This document shows positions 26,681-37,394 of a stretch of DNA of 64,000 nucleotides, in pieces (the stretch's first letter is position 1; each line of letters begins with the position of its first letter). The notes under the pieces are model-generated. The model did not search any database. It saw nothing but the letters and a program-made list of their open reading frames with translations, and had not been told where the DNA came from. Source of the DNA: Amblyornis subalaris. Its lineage: Eukaryota > Chordata > Aves > Passeriformes > Ptilonorhynchidae. The DNA is taken from the NCBI GenBank assembly GCA_018881555.1, contig JACAXG010000112.1, forward strand, positions 744,001 to 808,000. The letters run 5' to 3'. Position numbers and translations under genes: made by a program.

Positions 26681-26773
26681 TGGATCTCGGTCCAGTAAGA
26701 ACAATCAGTTTTAATGAGCAAAAATCTAGCAGTTTTAATGGCTCGAGGCAGACAAATAATGAGGGAGAAACTG
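26681..26773 (+). CDS. Possible 93-nt cassette exon, gene unknown
   Basis: A strong acceptor-like sequence (pyrimidine tract CTCTTTCTTTTAG, ending at 26680) precedes a 93-nt segment followed by a donor-like CTG|GTAAAGT at 26774. Of the three frames, the one starting with two bases that complete an upstream codon is open throughout. It encodes a polar peptide containing DLGPVRTISFNEQ, then KSSSFNGSRQTNNEGET. The other two frames hit stops. The length is a multiple of three and both ends have the same codon phase (1-1), so inclusion or skipping would keep the frame, as in alternative exons of neuronal genes. Composition is less AT-biased than the flanks. I do not recognise the protein. If real, much of this window is intron of a large plus-strand gene. 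Splice-like signals and a 31-codon open frame also arise by chance, so confidence is limited. Confidence 0.35.
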
Positions 26774-26774
26774 G

Positions 26775-29700
26775 TAAAGTAAGAAAAACCAAGAAAGAGT
26801 GAACTGTTTATAAAAATATGTTCCACAGAATGCCAACAGAACTGTTTTCATAATGGTAGTTTTATAGTTTCATTTGCTATTTTATTCCTTGTGTTATGCA
26901 CAGTGATACCAGATGTGAACAACAAGTCAGAGCCAGAGAATTTTTAGAATTTTCAGTTTTAGACATACAGTAGGACCAATATGAAATACTGTGGAGGAAA
27001 TGCCTGCAAAGGTATTTTGTCTTTTCTCTTAAGGTATATTAAGGTAAGAAAGGCACTATGTTTAAAAAAATAGGGAAAGAGAAAGACATTATTTCTGATG
27101 AAAAAGACATGCTTTACTAATTAGTAGCTAAGCTTACTAACACAAGCCATTAATCATAAAAAAGGGAAAAGGAAGAATTGGTTGACGATAAAACAGTCTT
27201 GACTGTGATGACTGCATGGAAGGGCTGATCTTCAAGTTCAATCTTTGCAAATTAAAAGTTATGTTCTGAAGTGCATAAAGTCATGCATCCATGGCAGAAA
27301 GACAGCATGGGTGGACAAAGAATTCCAGGAAAATTTTAATTAAAAAATGAGCTTTCCCAGAAGGTGAAAGCAGGAATGAGCAGCCTAAGAGGAACAGAGA
27401 GATACTGAACATAAGCCAAAGATTAGAAATGTGAAATACAAAGAGGTTACTCCAAGTACCTGGATAGTAAAATATTTCTGCTCTAAAGCCTGCCCTTTGG
27501 ACTCCTGGGCCTCTGAACCTACCAAGATGTTCTTTGGGAATCTGAAATAATTTAGGACTATTTATGCAAACTGTACATACAGAAGTCCAGAGAAGAAGCA
27601 TCCAACTGTGATGAGGAAGCCACTTGATGTAGTGTCAGTTACCTGCCAGTCTGAAAGTATAGCTGAATCCTCATTCTCTTCGGTTAAGTTCAGACAGATT
27701 CCTGTTACTAAGAAATTCATGTATTAAAGAACAATCTTAGATTAACATAATGTCATCTACTTTTGATTAAATTCTTGGGGTAATTTACCTTTCTCTTCAT
27801 TCCCAGCTCATCTATTCCTTCCTGATTCAAAATATGTTCTAAGCCTGTACTATATTTGAGGTCTAATTCATGGGATTGTAATTTTTCAGGGGGTATGTAC
27901 ATGTATAAAATATTTGTGGTTTTCTAGTAAGGCAGCAGAAACTGATGATTTCATAAAAGGTCCTTGCTATTATTCTGTAAGTGGACCATTATTGTGCAAT
28001 ATTAAGCAATATGAATTTCGTTTCCATATGTGTTTCACCATTGCAGTTATTCCAGTCTTTCCAAACAGGTTTTTTATACTCATGTAATTTAATATTTGAA
28101 TAAATATTACCTTATATATGTGACATAAAATACTAATTTCGTAGTTCCTGTTTATTTGGCTTCACCTCCATCCTATAGTATCTGCTGTGACTTGTCTCAC
28201 CAGTTCTATCTTCCCTTCTTATTTATGATTCTGAAAACTTACATATGGATTTCCTTATTTGTTCAACAAAATAATTGTCCATTTTTAGTTTATTTTCTAC
28301 TTTCGAAGCTTCAAGAAATTTGACAATTAAAATATTTTCCATTGCTTGTTTNTTACTTTTCATAGACTTTATATCTCTGTAAGGTATTTATTCAACCCTG
28401 CCTATTACATGCTTTCCTTGTAATTTGGATAAAGGTGCTGGATATAATTTGTATTATTATAATAAAAAATATCATCTCATAGCAATATTAAAATTTCTGG
28501 CATTCATTTGTTTAGGATTATGCTATTCATGCTTGTGGCCTAATATAACTTCTTAGACCACCTATTAAATCTTTTCTATATTTGAACCTCAGAATAAAAA
28601 TTTCAATGTTTGCCACTCCTACTTTATCAGTTCTGAATAGTCTATTAAAGGTTCTACATGTTGTCCATTTAGTAAATTAATGTATTAATATATTGTCATT
28701 TGTAAAGAAGATAGAGGTTCTCAGTGTCTTGTGGAGTCTTGTAATATGCTTGACTCTGTGTATTTGGATAATCAAGTTATTGTCCCTGGCACTGCGAATT
28801 TACAGTCACTGTTGACCTTTGGTTTTGATAAAACAAATCAGAGTAGCTATTCCTTTGAGTTAGAGGCAAAGCTGACTGTAAAAACAATTGGGAATTTCAC
28901 CACATTAAAGCAATTGACTTAGAATTTTAAGGACTGCCTAGTGTACTGACATAACAGTAGAAATTTTACCTTTTGCAAATTTAAACTTTCAAACAACAAA
29001 TATGTAATTTTCTAAAATTAAGCTATTTGAATAATGTTAATATAATAATGGCAGGCTGTGAGCATAAAACTTAATTGAAAAGGGCTTTTATTTGTAGATG
29101 TACAGATGGCTGTTGCCCTGATTTCTTACAGATTAAATCGTAGAGGCAGACAGCATGTGAAATAAGTATGAACGACCCAGCCCGCTTTCAGAGTCCTTCT
29201 CTTCCAGCTTCATCAGATTGACATGTGTTGCCCAAATTCTAACTTTTACGGTGCCGGTCATGATCACAACCCGTGAATTGTTTCTAGCGGTTTGAGTTTT
29301 TTTCTAAAGTCATCTTGAAAAGGGGGAAAAGTACTTTGTATTTGTTCTTTAGGTTGAGAATTTTCATTGGAAAAAATTCGCTCTTCTCAGTCATATTGAC
29401 AGCCCTAATGCAATCACACTGTAATAGAATCACACCCTGATGGCGAACACACTTCAGTGAATCATCTAACTTGAAGTTAAGTGCTTGGCTGAGGCACTTA
29501 AATTAAAATACACAGTTGTCCTTGGAACCTTCTCTTACTAAAGAAAAATAAGTCACATTTAGAGGGAGAATGAGATCTTAGATGGATTGAACGGTTGTTT
29601 GATAGTATAAAGCTTCTTCCTGTTATTAATCACCTTAATCTCTCTTTTGATTCCAACTATTCTAATTCATGCACTAATTAAGACCTTAAAATTAAGTGGA

Positions 29701-31290
29701 CTAATTCCAGCCTCAGAGTCTCAGATGAAAAATAATTTGATAGGATAATATTAAATAATCCTAATCAATATTTATATTTTAGAGTGTGAAGTGGGAGGAA
29801 AACAGGAAGGAAAAGAGTGACAATAGGAGGGAAGACCTTGTCTATATTGCCTACGTATTCTTTTAGGTCATTTTTTTTGGTGGTATTTTAACTGCCAGAT
29901 AAAATTAAAAATAATGTAGGATCCACGTAAGATTCAGCCAAGATGGCTGTCAATAGATATGTTCCTGGCAAATGCCAGAGTTTAAATACACCTCCTTGAA
30001 AATTAGCAAAACTTAATATTTTGTAATTTTTCATGAAAAATTTAACCTAGGTTGTTTTCCTCATTTCAGCAGACAAAAAGCAAGTAACTTTTTTCTCTTG
30101 CTCTCTTTTATGTATTGCGCTGATACTGGGTTTTTTAGTTGCTCTCTATTATTGATGAGAATTTTTCTAAGTCCTGGGGTCTCTGTGAATTTAGCTGTAA
30201 AAACAACAAAGCACTAATAAATTATGTATCAGCTTAACAACAAAGTTTTGCATAAGTTCATTTTATTATTTCATTTACTGTATGAATAGGAGAGGAGACA
30301 TTTTAAAACCATCAAAATTTTGAGTCTCTTGATAAGAAATGCTATATGTCATATCATGGTAAAAGGTGTAGTAATGATATTATTAAGACAAGCTCAACAG
30401 AAAGCTATACACAAAAAAAAATAAAGAATCAAATGTATAAATATGGAAAACAGAGTTACCCAAGAAATATCTTGGGTAAGTACATTCCTAATATAAATGA
30501 GTTGGGTCATGAACAAAGAGAGGATTATCTATTTCTAGTGAATGGCCCCCATTTTCTACTGTTCACTATCAGGTTTCAGGAGTAGTTGATGCATTGCTAA
30601 GCAAAGAAGAGCTGACATTTGTATGCTATTGTCCTGTTATAAGGTGACATTCCTTTACAGATGACAATCTGTTTTCATATTCTGTTGACAACACACTGGA
30701 ACACATTTCTATCTCTGCTTTGCACCATTTCTGATTTTGAAGTTCTGCTTACATTACATTACACGTACATCTGTATATTAGCTAGCAATCATTTAAGCTG
30801 TGGATTTTATGGAAACAGGATTTTCTCCAGATAGGTTAAATCAGCTGGGTAAAAGAGTTAAAGTATCTTATGATTTTTTTATATGCTGATTTTTGTTTTT
30901 TTTAATTGCTTTCAGTATATTCAGCTGTTTTATTTTCTCCTATTGCACATTCCTATACTTCAGACTGCCATTACACTGTAGGTACCACAGACATGGCTGT
31001 CTCTGCCCAGCTGCCTCAGGACTCTCTTCTCAAAGCAGCTGTATTCATGATCTATTTCTTTCCTGGGAAAGCTGTCCAGGATGTGTCTCTTCTGTGTATT
31101 GAGTGGTACCTCTGAAAACCACCCTAGAACTGCAGTAGAAGTGTGATACAAAGAACAGAAGAAGGAAAGAGGGTAAAGCTTTCTCCGTATCAATGCCAGA
31201 GATTAGTGGATTGTTTCCTTAGAATTTTCCTTAGTGGTGCAACAGGCAGAAGAGCTTAGGAAAACTCCTTCATATGCAGGTCTTCTATAA
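26775..31290. other. AT-rich DNA with a possible conserved noncoding stretch
   Basis: No gene or repeat family was recognised. The 29060-29760 part is described separately. A plus-strand open stretch near 30960-31112 follows a pyrimidine tract and AG, but it lacks a convincing exon structure. The minus-strand 106-codon frame at 27281-27601 has no domain. Confidence 0.5.
29060..29760. promoter_or_regulatory. Candidate conserved noncoding element
   Basis: About 700 bases of higher sequence complexity than the surroundings, with no open frame and no repeat family. It contains homeodomain-type cores (for example TAATTA at 29675-29680) and a TGACAG motif near 29397. This texture resembles conserved enhancers in vertebrate gene deserts, but only a cross-species alignment could show it. 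The call is inference. Confidence 0.2.
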
Positions 31291-31294
31291 AAAA

Positions 31295-31434
31295 TGTTCA
31301 AGGCCAGGCTGGGTAGGGCCCTGAGCAACAAGGTCTAGTGGGTGGCATCCCTGGCCATGGCATGGCAGGGGGGTGAAACTAGAAGATCTTTAAGGTCCTT
31401 TCCAACACAAACTATCATATGATTCTATGATTCT
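31295..31434 (+). mobile_element. CR1 LINE 3' end fragment, about 140 bp
   Basis: Plus-strand CR1 3' UTR: TTCAAGGCCAGGCTGGGTAG, GAGCAACAAGGTCTAGTGGG, a GGCATGGCAGGGGGGTG block, AAGATCTTTAAGGTCCTTTC, then the tail ATGATTCTATGATTCT. It is strongly 5'-truncated. The ATTCTATG tail places it in a different CR1 group from the 19634 copy. No coding sequence is retained. Confidence 0.9.
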
Positions 31435-33079
31435 CATGTCTCATTATGTCCCTTCTACCTTCAGCCCAGCCTGGGATAGGCATAGAAGTTCATTACTGTA
31501 TCAACAGATTAAGTTAGTACTGATTTTTGGGGTGAAGTATGAATTTGTAGTTGGAATATTAGTTACTTTGTGATGTCCCTGAGGTGGAAGCAAAGGTTGT
31601 ACAGAGTGCAGCAGGAGTCTGATATTGTCTATAGTCCTGTCAATAAGTTTATTGAAAGGAGTACAGGAACACTTCTTCTTCAATGTCTCATTTTGCCATT
31701 TTTGGACATTTACATAAATGCGAACTGCAATGAAATGATATTTAGGTTGTCCTAAAATAAATATACAAGGTAAATTATGGATGTTATTAACCTTCCTGCC
31801 CAAGGGCATAACTTGGCAGTCAGGAATGTCTTCTTTAGACTGTTCTATGAATCTCTGCTTTGGATAAAAGCATTTCTCTGTGAAACATCTCATCCACATA
31901 ATTGGTCTGTCACAGTGGCATAAATAAACTTATATTTTCAATGTGGAAGCAGTCTAAGACTATTCTTGTGCTAAGAATTTTCTACTTAACCCTGTAATTA
32001 CTTCTGGATATAAGACTTTAAAGAATGTTTCTAGAGGACTTGACAGTTTCTTAAGAAAGTAGACACATTTGCTCAAAAATATGCATGGAATATCTAAATC
32101 TTATTTATGGGCATTTTTCTGCTCCACAGGGGAAGTGCAGTGAAAGAAATTTGGCTTTCTATTTCCAGTCACTTAATGAAAAGCAGTTACAATACTATTA
32201 CAATATGCAGCTGTAGTATCAATATGTATCATATAAATCTTAAGAACNCTGAACCACAGTCTTTTCTGTAACTATCCATATATCCTACTCAAAAGTCATT
32301 GTTTTATCTTGTTTTCATGCACAAAAATACAGATATGGAGTACCTACATTTTTTTATTATTATTATTGCTACTAGGAGTTCAATAGTTTTGTCTTATAAA
32401 TGCATCCTTAATACACTACTGATTGCCATCAAACTGCAATTACTCTAGCTACTGCACCATAGTGTCAAGTATGATATTTGGATAGGAGAAGACATACTTC
32501 AGAAATTCCTTTCTTGGTATTTAACATCTACTTAAGGTTANTATTAAGCAAAATAAAATGTGGAGAGTACTTGTGATTATCACCCTATTAATAAGATTAC
32601 AACTTTTCTTGTTAAGGTGGCATTCTTAGCATCCATGTAGCAGTTTTGCATCTGTTTCATATTCCTGCAGAAGGAATACAGGAAAATAATCGATGGTGTG
32701 TTATTTAAACAGTAACAATGAAAGGACGGCTGCATCCAGGTTTTTGCTAATTTCCAGGAAATTCTGTTCTCGAAATCTGAGATTTTATTTTAGGAATTTA
32801 TGTGTACACTATGAATCTATGCTCCCAAAAGGCATGAATCTAAGAAGAAAGTTATGATTTCAAGGAAGTTGAACTACATTCGTATGAATCAAATATTTCA
32901 ATAATGATAGCTTTCTCCCACATCATAAGAAACGAAATGTCATTCATAAAATAACCATCCAACCGCGAAATATACACAGATGAGCATTTTCTGCACTGCT
33001 GTCGTTATGTGTAACATGGCCATAATTCTTACTGTTCAGCACTTTAATGACTTTATCATACATAGTTTCCCGTACTCAT

Positions 33080-33420
33080 ACATAATAGCTAAGTACCCTA
33101 TGGTGAAAATATAAGCCGAATAGCCATATGCCTGCAGTCTTCTTGCAAACTGGGCAGGTTTTTGATTGGCTCTAGCAGGTTTGGGGAAATGACCATTTCA
33201 GACAGGACCCAGTCAAGCAGAAAATGGGCAGATGCTGTAAGTTGCATAATCAGTACAAAGAATACTCATCTGCCATTTATAGTACATGAGATTAACTGAT
33301 GGGATACCGACTGATTCAGGCTAATTTAATGACAACCTCTAACCATCTGGCTAGAAAGCTGTATTTTACAAAGGCCTAATGCTGACCCACATAAGTTAGC
33401 CTAAAAAACATTTGGTGAGT
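33080..33420. promoter_or_regulatory. Candidate conserved noncoding element
   Basis: About 340 bases of complex, non-repetitive sequence without an open frame, including TTTTTGATTGGCTC, GGCTAATTTAATGAC and CATCTGG (an E-box, CANNTG, near 33345). It resembles conserved noncoding DNA in texture only. No conservation can be demonstrated from a single sequence. Confidence 0.18.
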
Positions 33421-35415
33421 TTAATAATGGATTATACATNAAAGCAAGAACTCATTACTGTTACAAGTCATGAAATATTTATTTTTAATCTGACAGTTCT
33501 ACTACTGCTAAACAATAAGAGATTACACTGTGAAGCAGTATATATAATAAATGACTGACTACTTTTCTGCTGTGCTAGTAAATGTAAAGCTTTGTGAGTC
33601 CAACGACTTCACTTGCTGACAGTGGGAAACTGGGAAATAGACCCCTCCCTTTTCTTCAATGGCTTCTCCAGCACAAGATCTTCCTTTCCTCTTTGGATTT
33701 AACTTATAATTTTCCAGCAATATTCACCATAACTGATGAATTCAACTGACTTCTTAATGTGTTTGTATATAACTTGATTTCACAAATAGTCAGCATCCTG
33801 GAACCCAAATTACACCCATAAGACTTTTGCAAGAAAAGTCTTTTGGAATATCATTGAAGAAGGAAATTGGTAGGAAAAAAAATGCATAATTCAAAACATA
33901 ATATGGCTGACAATGTACAATTTACTGGTGATGGTTTGGGATGTTGAAAGGACCCAGCCTGACTTTTAAGGCTTAGAGATGGCAATTAGAAACTTTACAT
34001 CAGGAAACCTTATTAAAAGGCAGTGAAGTAAAAAACATTCAACTTCCTCAATGCAATTTTTTTTGAGCCATTGTTATTAACAGACTCACATGTCAAATGT
34101 TCCTGTGTTCCTGAAATATGGCAATGATGAGTGTTTTCCAGGCAGGTTATGTTATTTTCTGAAGACATATTTTACATTTTACAAATGCATAATGATGTAC
34201 TCACATTTGAGGTTTTTCTAATTTTTCTCTTTTGTAATTATGTTTAAATACAATCTATGTATAATAGTGTATACAAATTGATGAACATGCTATGACATAT
34301 TCTGTTTAAAGTATCAGGCATCTGGGAATGGAGGAAACTGCTGAAAAATCAGAAGAGTATGATTTGCATAAACTTTACACAGCTGTTAGAGGTACTGTTA
34401 AATTCTTTGAGGCATAAAGGTAAAATATACCACTTGCACCAAAACACTATTTGCAGTATACAGCACATATATCAATCCATATACTATACTCTTCCTTCAC
34501 TAAAATCTATGGGCAAATATAATGCCCTGTGAAGCTCTTTAAGTAATAGTACCTACTTAGTCACAGATTTCAGAAAACCTCCTATTTCTATTCTGTTGGA
34601 AAATTCCATTACTTGTCCTATTCAGGCACTGCTATTTGGTGGCTCCAACAGTCAACAAACCATTTTAAAAATTGTATGCATGCAAAAAAGTGAAGCTTCC
34701 CTTCTCCTGGAATGGATTGTTTAGAAAAGCAAAAATGCAACACACGTTTGAGAATCTGCACTTTCTTTTTGTGAAAAGGTATATTCTAAGGCACATCCAA
34801 ACCACTCTCTGGTCTCAGATCTGTACAGCTCTTGTTTCTGAAAGAAAGTTGACTCACTTGGGGAACACTGCCACTTTCAACCGTTTGAAGGGGACAGCTA
34901 CTCCGGCATCTTCAGAGCAGGAAGTAGTCCAAAAAATAATCAAGAATTGCTATTCAGCACTTAGTTGTACTACTAGTTTTCTTTCACAAATCTCTTTCTT
35001 CTTTGCAGATATTGTACATGTTTAAAGTCAAACTTAAAGACAAAATGAAGAATGTAAATTACAATAGGAATGCAAAGTTTCTAATTTTATCTTATTTTTT
35101 TTTAAGCAGCAAGAGATACAATACCAACCACTGTCTTATCAAAGTGTGTCTTAAGAAAACTTTTTCCCCCTCAGGATACTCCTTTTCCAAGTATTTCTTT
35201 TATGGTCTTGATACTACTCTTTCACACTATATTTCATTTATTTCATCATTATAATTTCTATCTTGCCTTCTTTTTTGCTCTTTCTCAGGGCAAACCTTCT
35301 TTGCATGGTTGACCTGAGAGCTACCTCTTGGTCAAATTATGTCTGGTAAGATACAAATGTGGATGCATCAGCATGTATGAACAGGACAGTAAAATCTGTC
35401 TTAGAGGGTGTTTGC

Positions 35416-35465
35416 ACAAAACTGATCATGCCAAAACTGATTATGCCAAAACTGATCATACCAAA
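35416..35465 (+). repeat. 15-bp tandem repeat, about 3 copies
   Basis: Three adjacent units resembling CCAAAACTGATCATG (35416-35430, 35431-35445, 35446-35460), followed by CCAAA. There are single-base differences between units. Because the period is a multiple of three, the plus-strand frame stays open and gives a repeated KTDHA-like pentapeptide. That does not by itself indicate a gene. Confidence 0.85.
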
Positions 35466-36384
35466 CAGACAGCTAGTCATCACCTGGGTCAAAAAATAAG
35501 CATTCCCCTCTTACATATTGAAGGGAAAAACCAAAATATCAGCATGTCTGTCATTCTTCAGCTACACAGACAGTTTGACTGCAAGGAAAAAGGTCTAGAT
35601 TTCTTCTTTCAATCAGAAAATCAAGAAGTGAATGAACTCCTACATATATCTGTAATCTGATGCTGCAGGCGGACTGATTTATAAATGGAAGACATTGACC
35701 ACATTAGGGTGTTGTCTTCTGTATTTGTTTGCCTTTTTACAGAGACTTTTAAATTGTATCTTCTTTTTAGAACGCACAATGAAACATCACTGCCAGAATG
35801 TAGCCCTCGTTAAAACCAAGTCAAACCCCAAACATTTCTGTCTTCAAATTCTTATGCAATTAATTCATGTTATATGATTGTCAGAATAAACAGCAATTCC
35901 CAGAGACCCCATTCCTCGCTTCACCTGTCATGGGATCTGCTGCCTGCTCTTTTGTGATAAAACACACAAATACAATGGAATATTTCTTCTGTTTACCATA
36001 GTGAGAGGATATGTAGGTTGTGGATCTGGAAAACAGCATGAATTTTTTTTTCTAGACAAAAAATCTGAAAGTTTCTTCTGTCGAAATATCAACTATATTT
36101 CCAAGAATGGTCTGCTCCAGTGTGTAGCTACATTTCTTCTTTTTCTCATCCTCTAGATATGCATCTTCAAACTGTAAATCTGTAAAAAGTATCAACTGCA
36201 AAGTTAAGAGATTCCATGTATATTCAAGAGATTTGTTTTATTTTCTTTTCTACTTTGCTTCCTTAGCAAAGAAAATAGAGGAACAGTGATGACAAAAGTA
36301 AACTATTTTCCAGTTGTCATTTTAATTGTAATGGAGACATTTCTCAGATAAAATTAAGCATGTTTTTCAAATAGGATGCTCCAA

Positions 36385-37390
36385 TTTTATTTTGGCTTTT
36401 CTCATTTCTCTTGGGATGTTAAGCCTCAAGTTCATTACAGCAAAGGCTTCCCTCTGGTTTTACATCCTGAAAAAGTTCTTCCTTGTTTATGAATAGCAGA
36501 TCTAGCAGAATGCGTCCGCTAAAGGTTTGTTGATCACCTGCATAAAAATTGTCTCTGACTCTTAGTAGAAATCTCCCTAGTTGAGACCATTATGTTTTCC
36601 TTTGAGCAAATACCAGTGTGATTAAATCTTTCCTCAGAGAAGCTCATCGCCAGTTTCAAGGCAAAAGAGTCCCTGCTTTCCTGTCCTGTCCTTCCTAAAC
36701 TACTTTTATCCATCAATTGCAGAACTTTAGTCACAAGTGTTATCCCACAATGGCTCTGTAATCATAAGGCAAATATTGCTCTGTGAGTGATCACAAAGTT
36801 CTAAGTCCTACTGTTTGTTTTCCATGCTGCAAGCATTTGTTAACAGGCATTTTTCATTTCATCCTCAGTGATGGTTTTTTTGCAGGGAAACTGAAACAGC
36901 ATCCCTAGTTATGCTGTCCTCTAGAGACTTAATCTCTTGTGGGTCTAAACTTTTCTTCAGACATTAGGCATTATGCCCGAACAAACCTAGTTTGAAGTCC
37001 ACCTCAGTAGGTTAGCAAGTCTACTGGCAAACTTGCTGCAGTTTATCTTTGTCAGGTGTGTTCTATGTCCCAAGAATCACTCATTCTTCACAAAAGGTGG
37101 AGTGGTCATAAAAACCAAAGCTCTGCATGTAACACCTGCTGTGCACTCAGATACTGACTCACAGGATATCTGTGCTCCTACCTGAGCCTTTCTGCTTTAC
37201 TGACAAAATAAAAGAGAATGACCTTGGTTCCTGATCTGACCTCTTTAGCCTTGCCCCAGAGCCCTAATATTTTTAAGCTTGATCTCTCTTGGCAGTATCA
37301 TTGACTCCTACACTGACGANAATGAAGGGCTACTAGTCCAAAGCTTGGTTTCTTGCATCTGCTCTTTTCTTGAAAACTGAGAGGTGTAAC
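36385..37390 (-). pseudogene. Decayed CR1 fossil: ORF1 esterase end and ORF2 endonuclease start
   Basis: Conceptual minus-strand translation shows a chain of degraded CR1 protein signatures in the right order. Near 37289-37317 is a VSVGVNDTAK stretch, like the GxND block of the SGNH/GDSL-type esterase in CR1 ORF1. Near 37087-37129 is SFGFYDHSTF, like the end of the same domain. Near 36730-36764 is ITEPLWDNTCD, like the ITETWWD region of the ORF2 APE endonuclease. Near 36443-36508 is LLDLLFINKEEL followed by DVKPEGSL, like the later endonuclease part. Many stops and frame changes separate them. The distance between the two endonuclease blocks is shorter than expected, so an internal deletion is likely. 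No product is expected. It is much older than the CR1 at 43225-45640. Both edges are approximate, and the 3' remainder (RT region) is not recognisable. Confidence 0.7.
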
Positions 37391-37394
37391 ACTG

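Larger units (their letters stand above)
31438..36380. other. AT-rich DNA, no gene recognised
   Basis: No repeat family was identified apart from a small 15-bp tandem repeat at 35416-35465. Frames such as 31501-31899 (minus, 132 codons), 34672-35025 (plus, 117 codons) and 35328-35660 (plus, 110 codons) have no recognisable domain. The last one merely reads through the tandem repeat. Confidence 0.5.

Noticed and set aside
30960..31112. Exon candidate after a pyrimidine tract and AG
   Set aside because: Two frames are open at once and each ends in its own stop, no clear donor keeps a frame, and an adjacent second AG makes the acceptor ambiguous.
31501..31899. 132-codon minus-strand frame as a gene
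   Set aside because: No recognisable domain, a competing frame on the plus strand, and no supporting splice signals.
34672..35025. 117-codon plus-strand frame as a gene
   Set aside because: No domain and AT-rich flanks. The length is not exceptional for 64 kb scanned in six frames.
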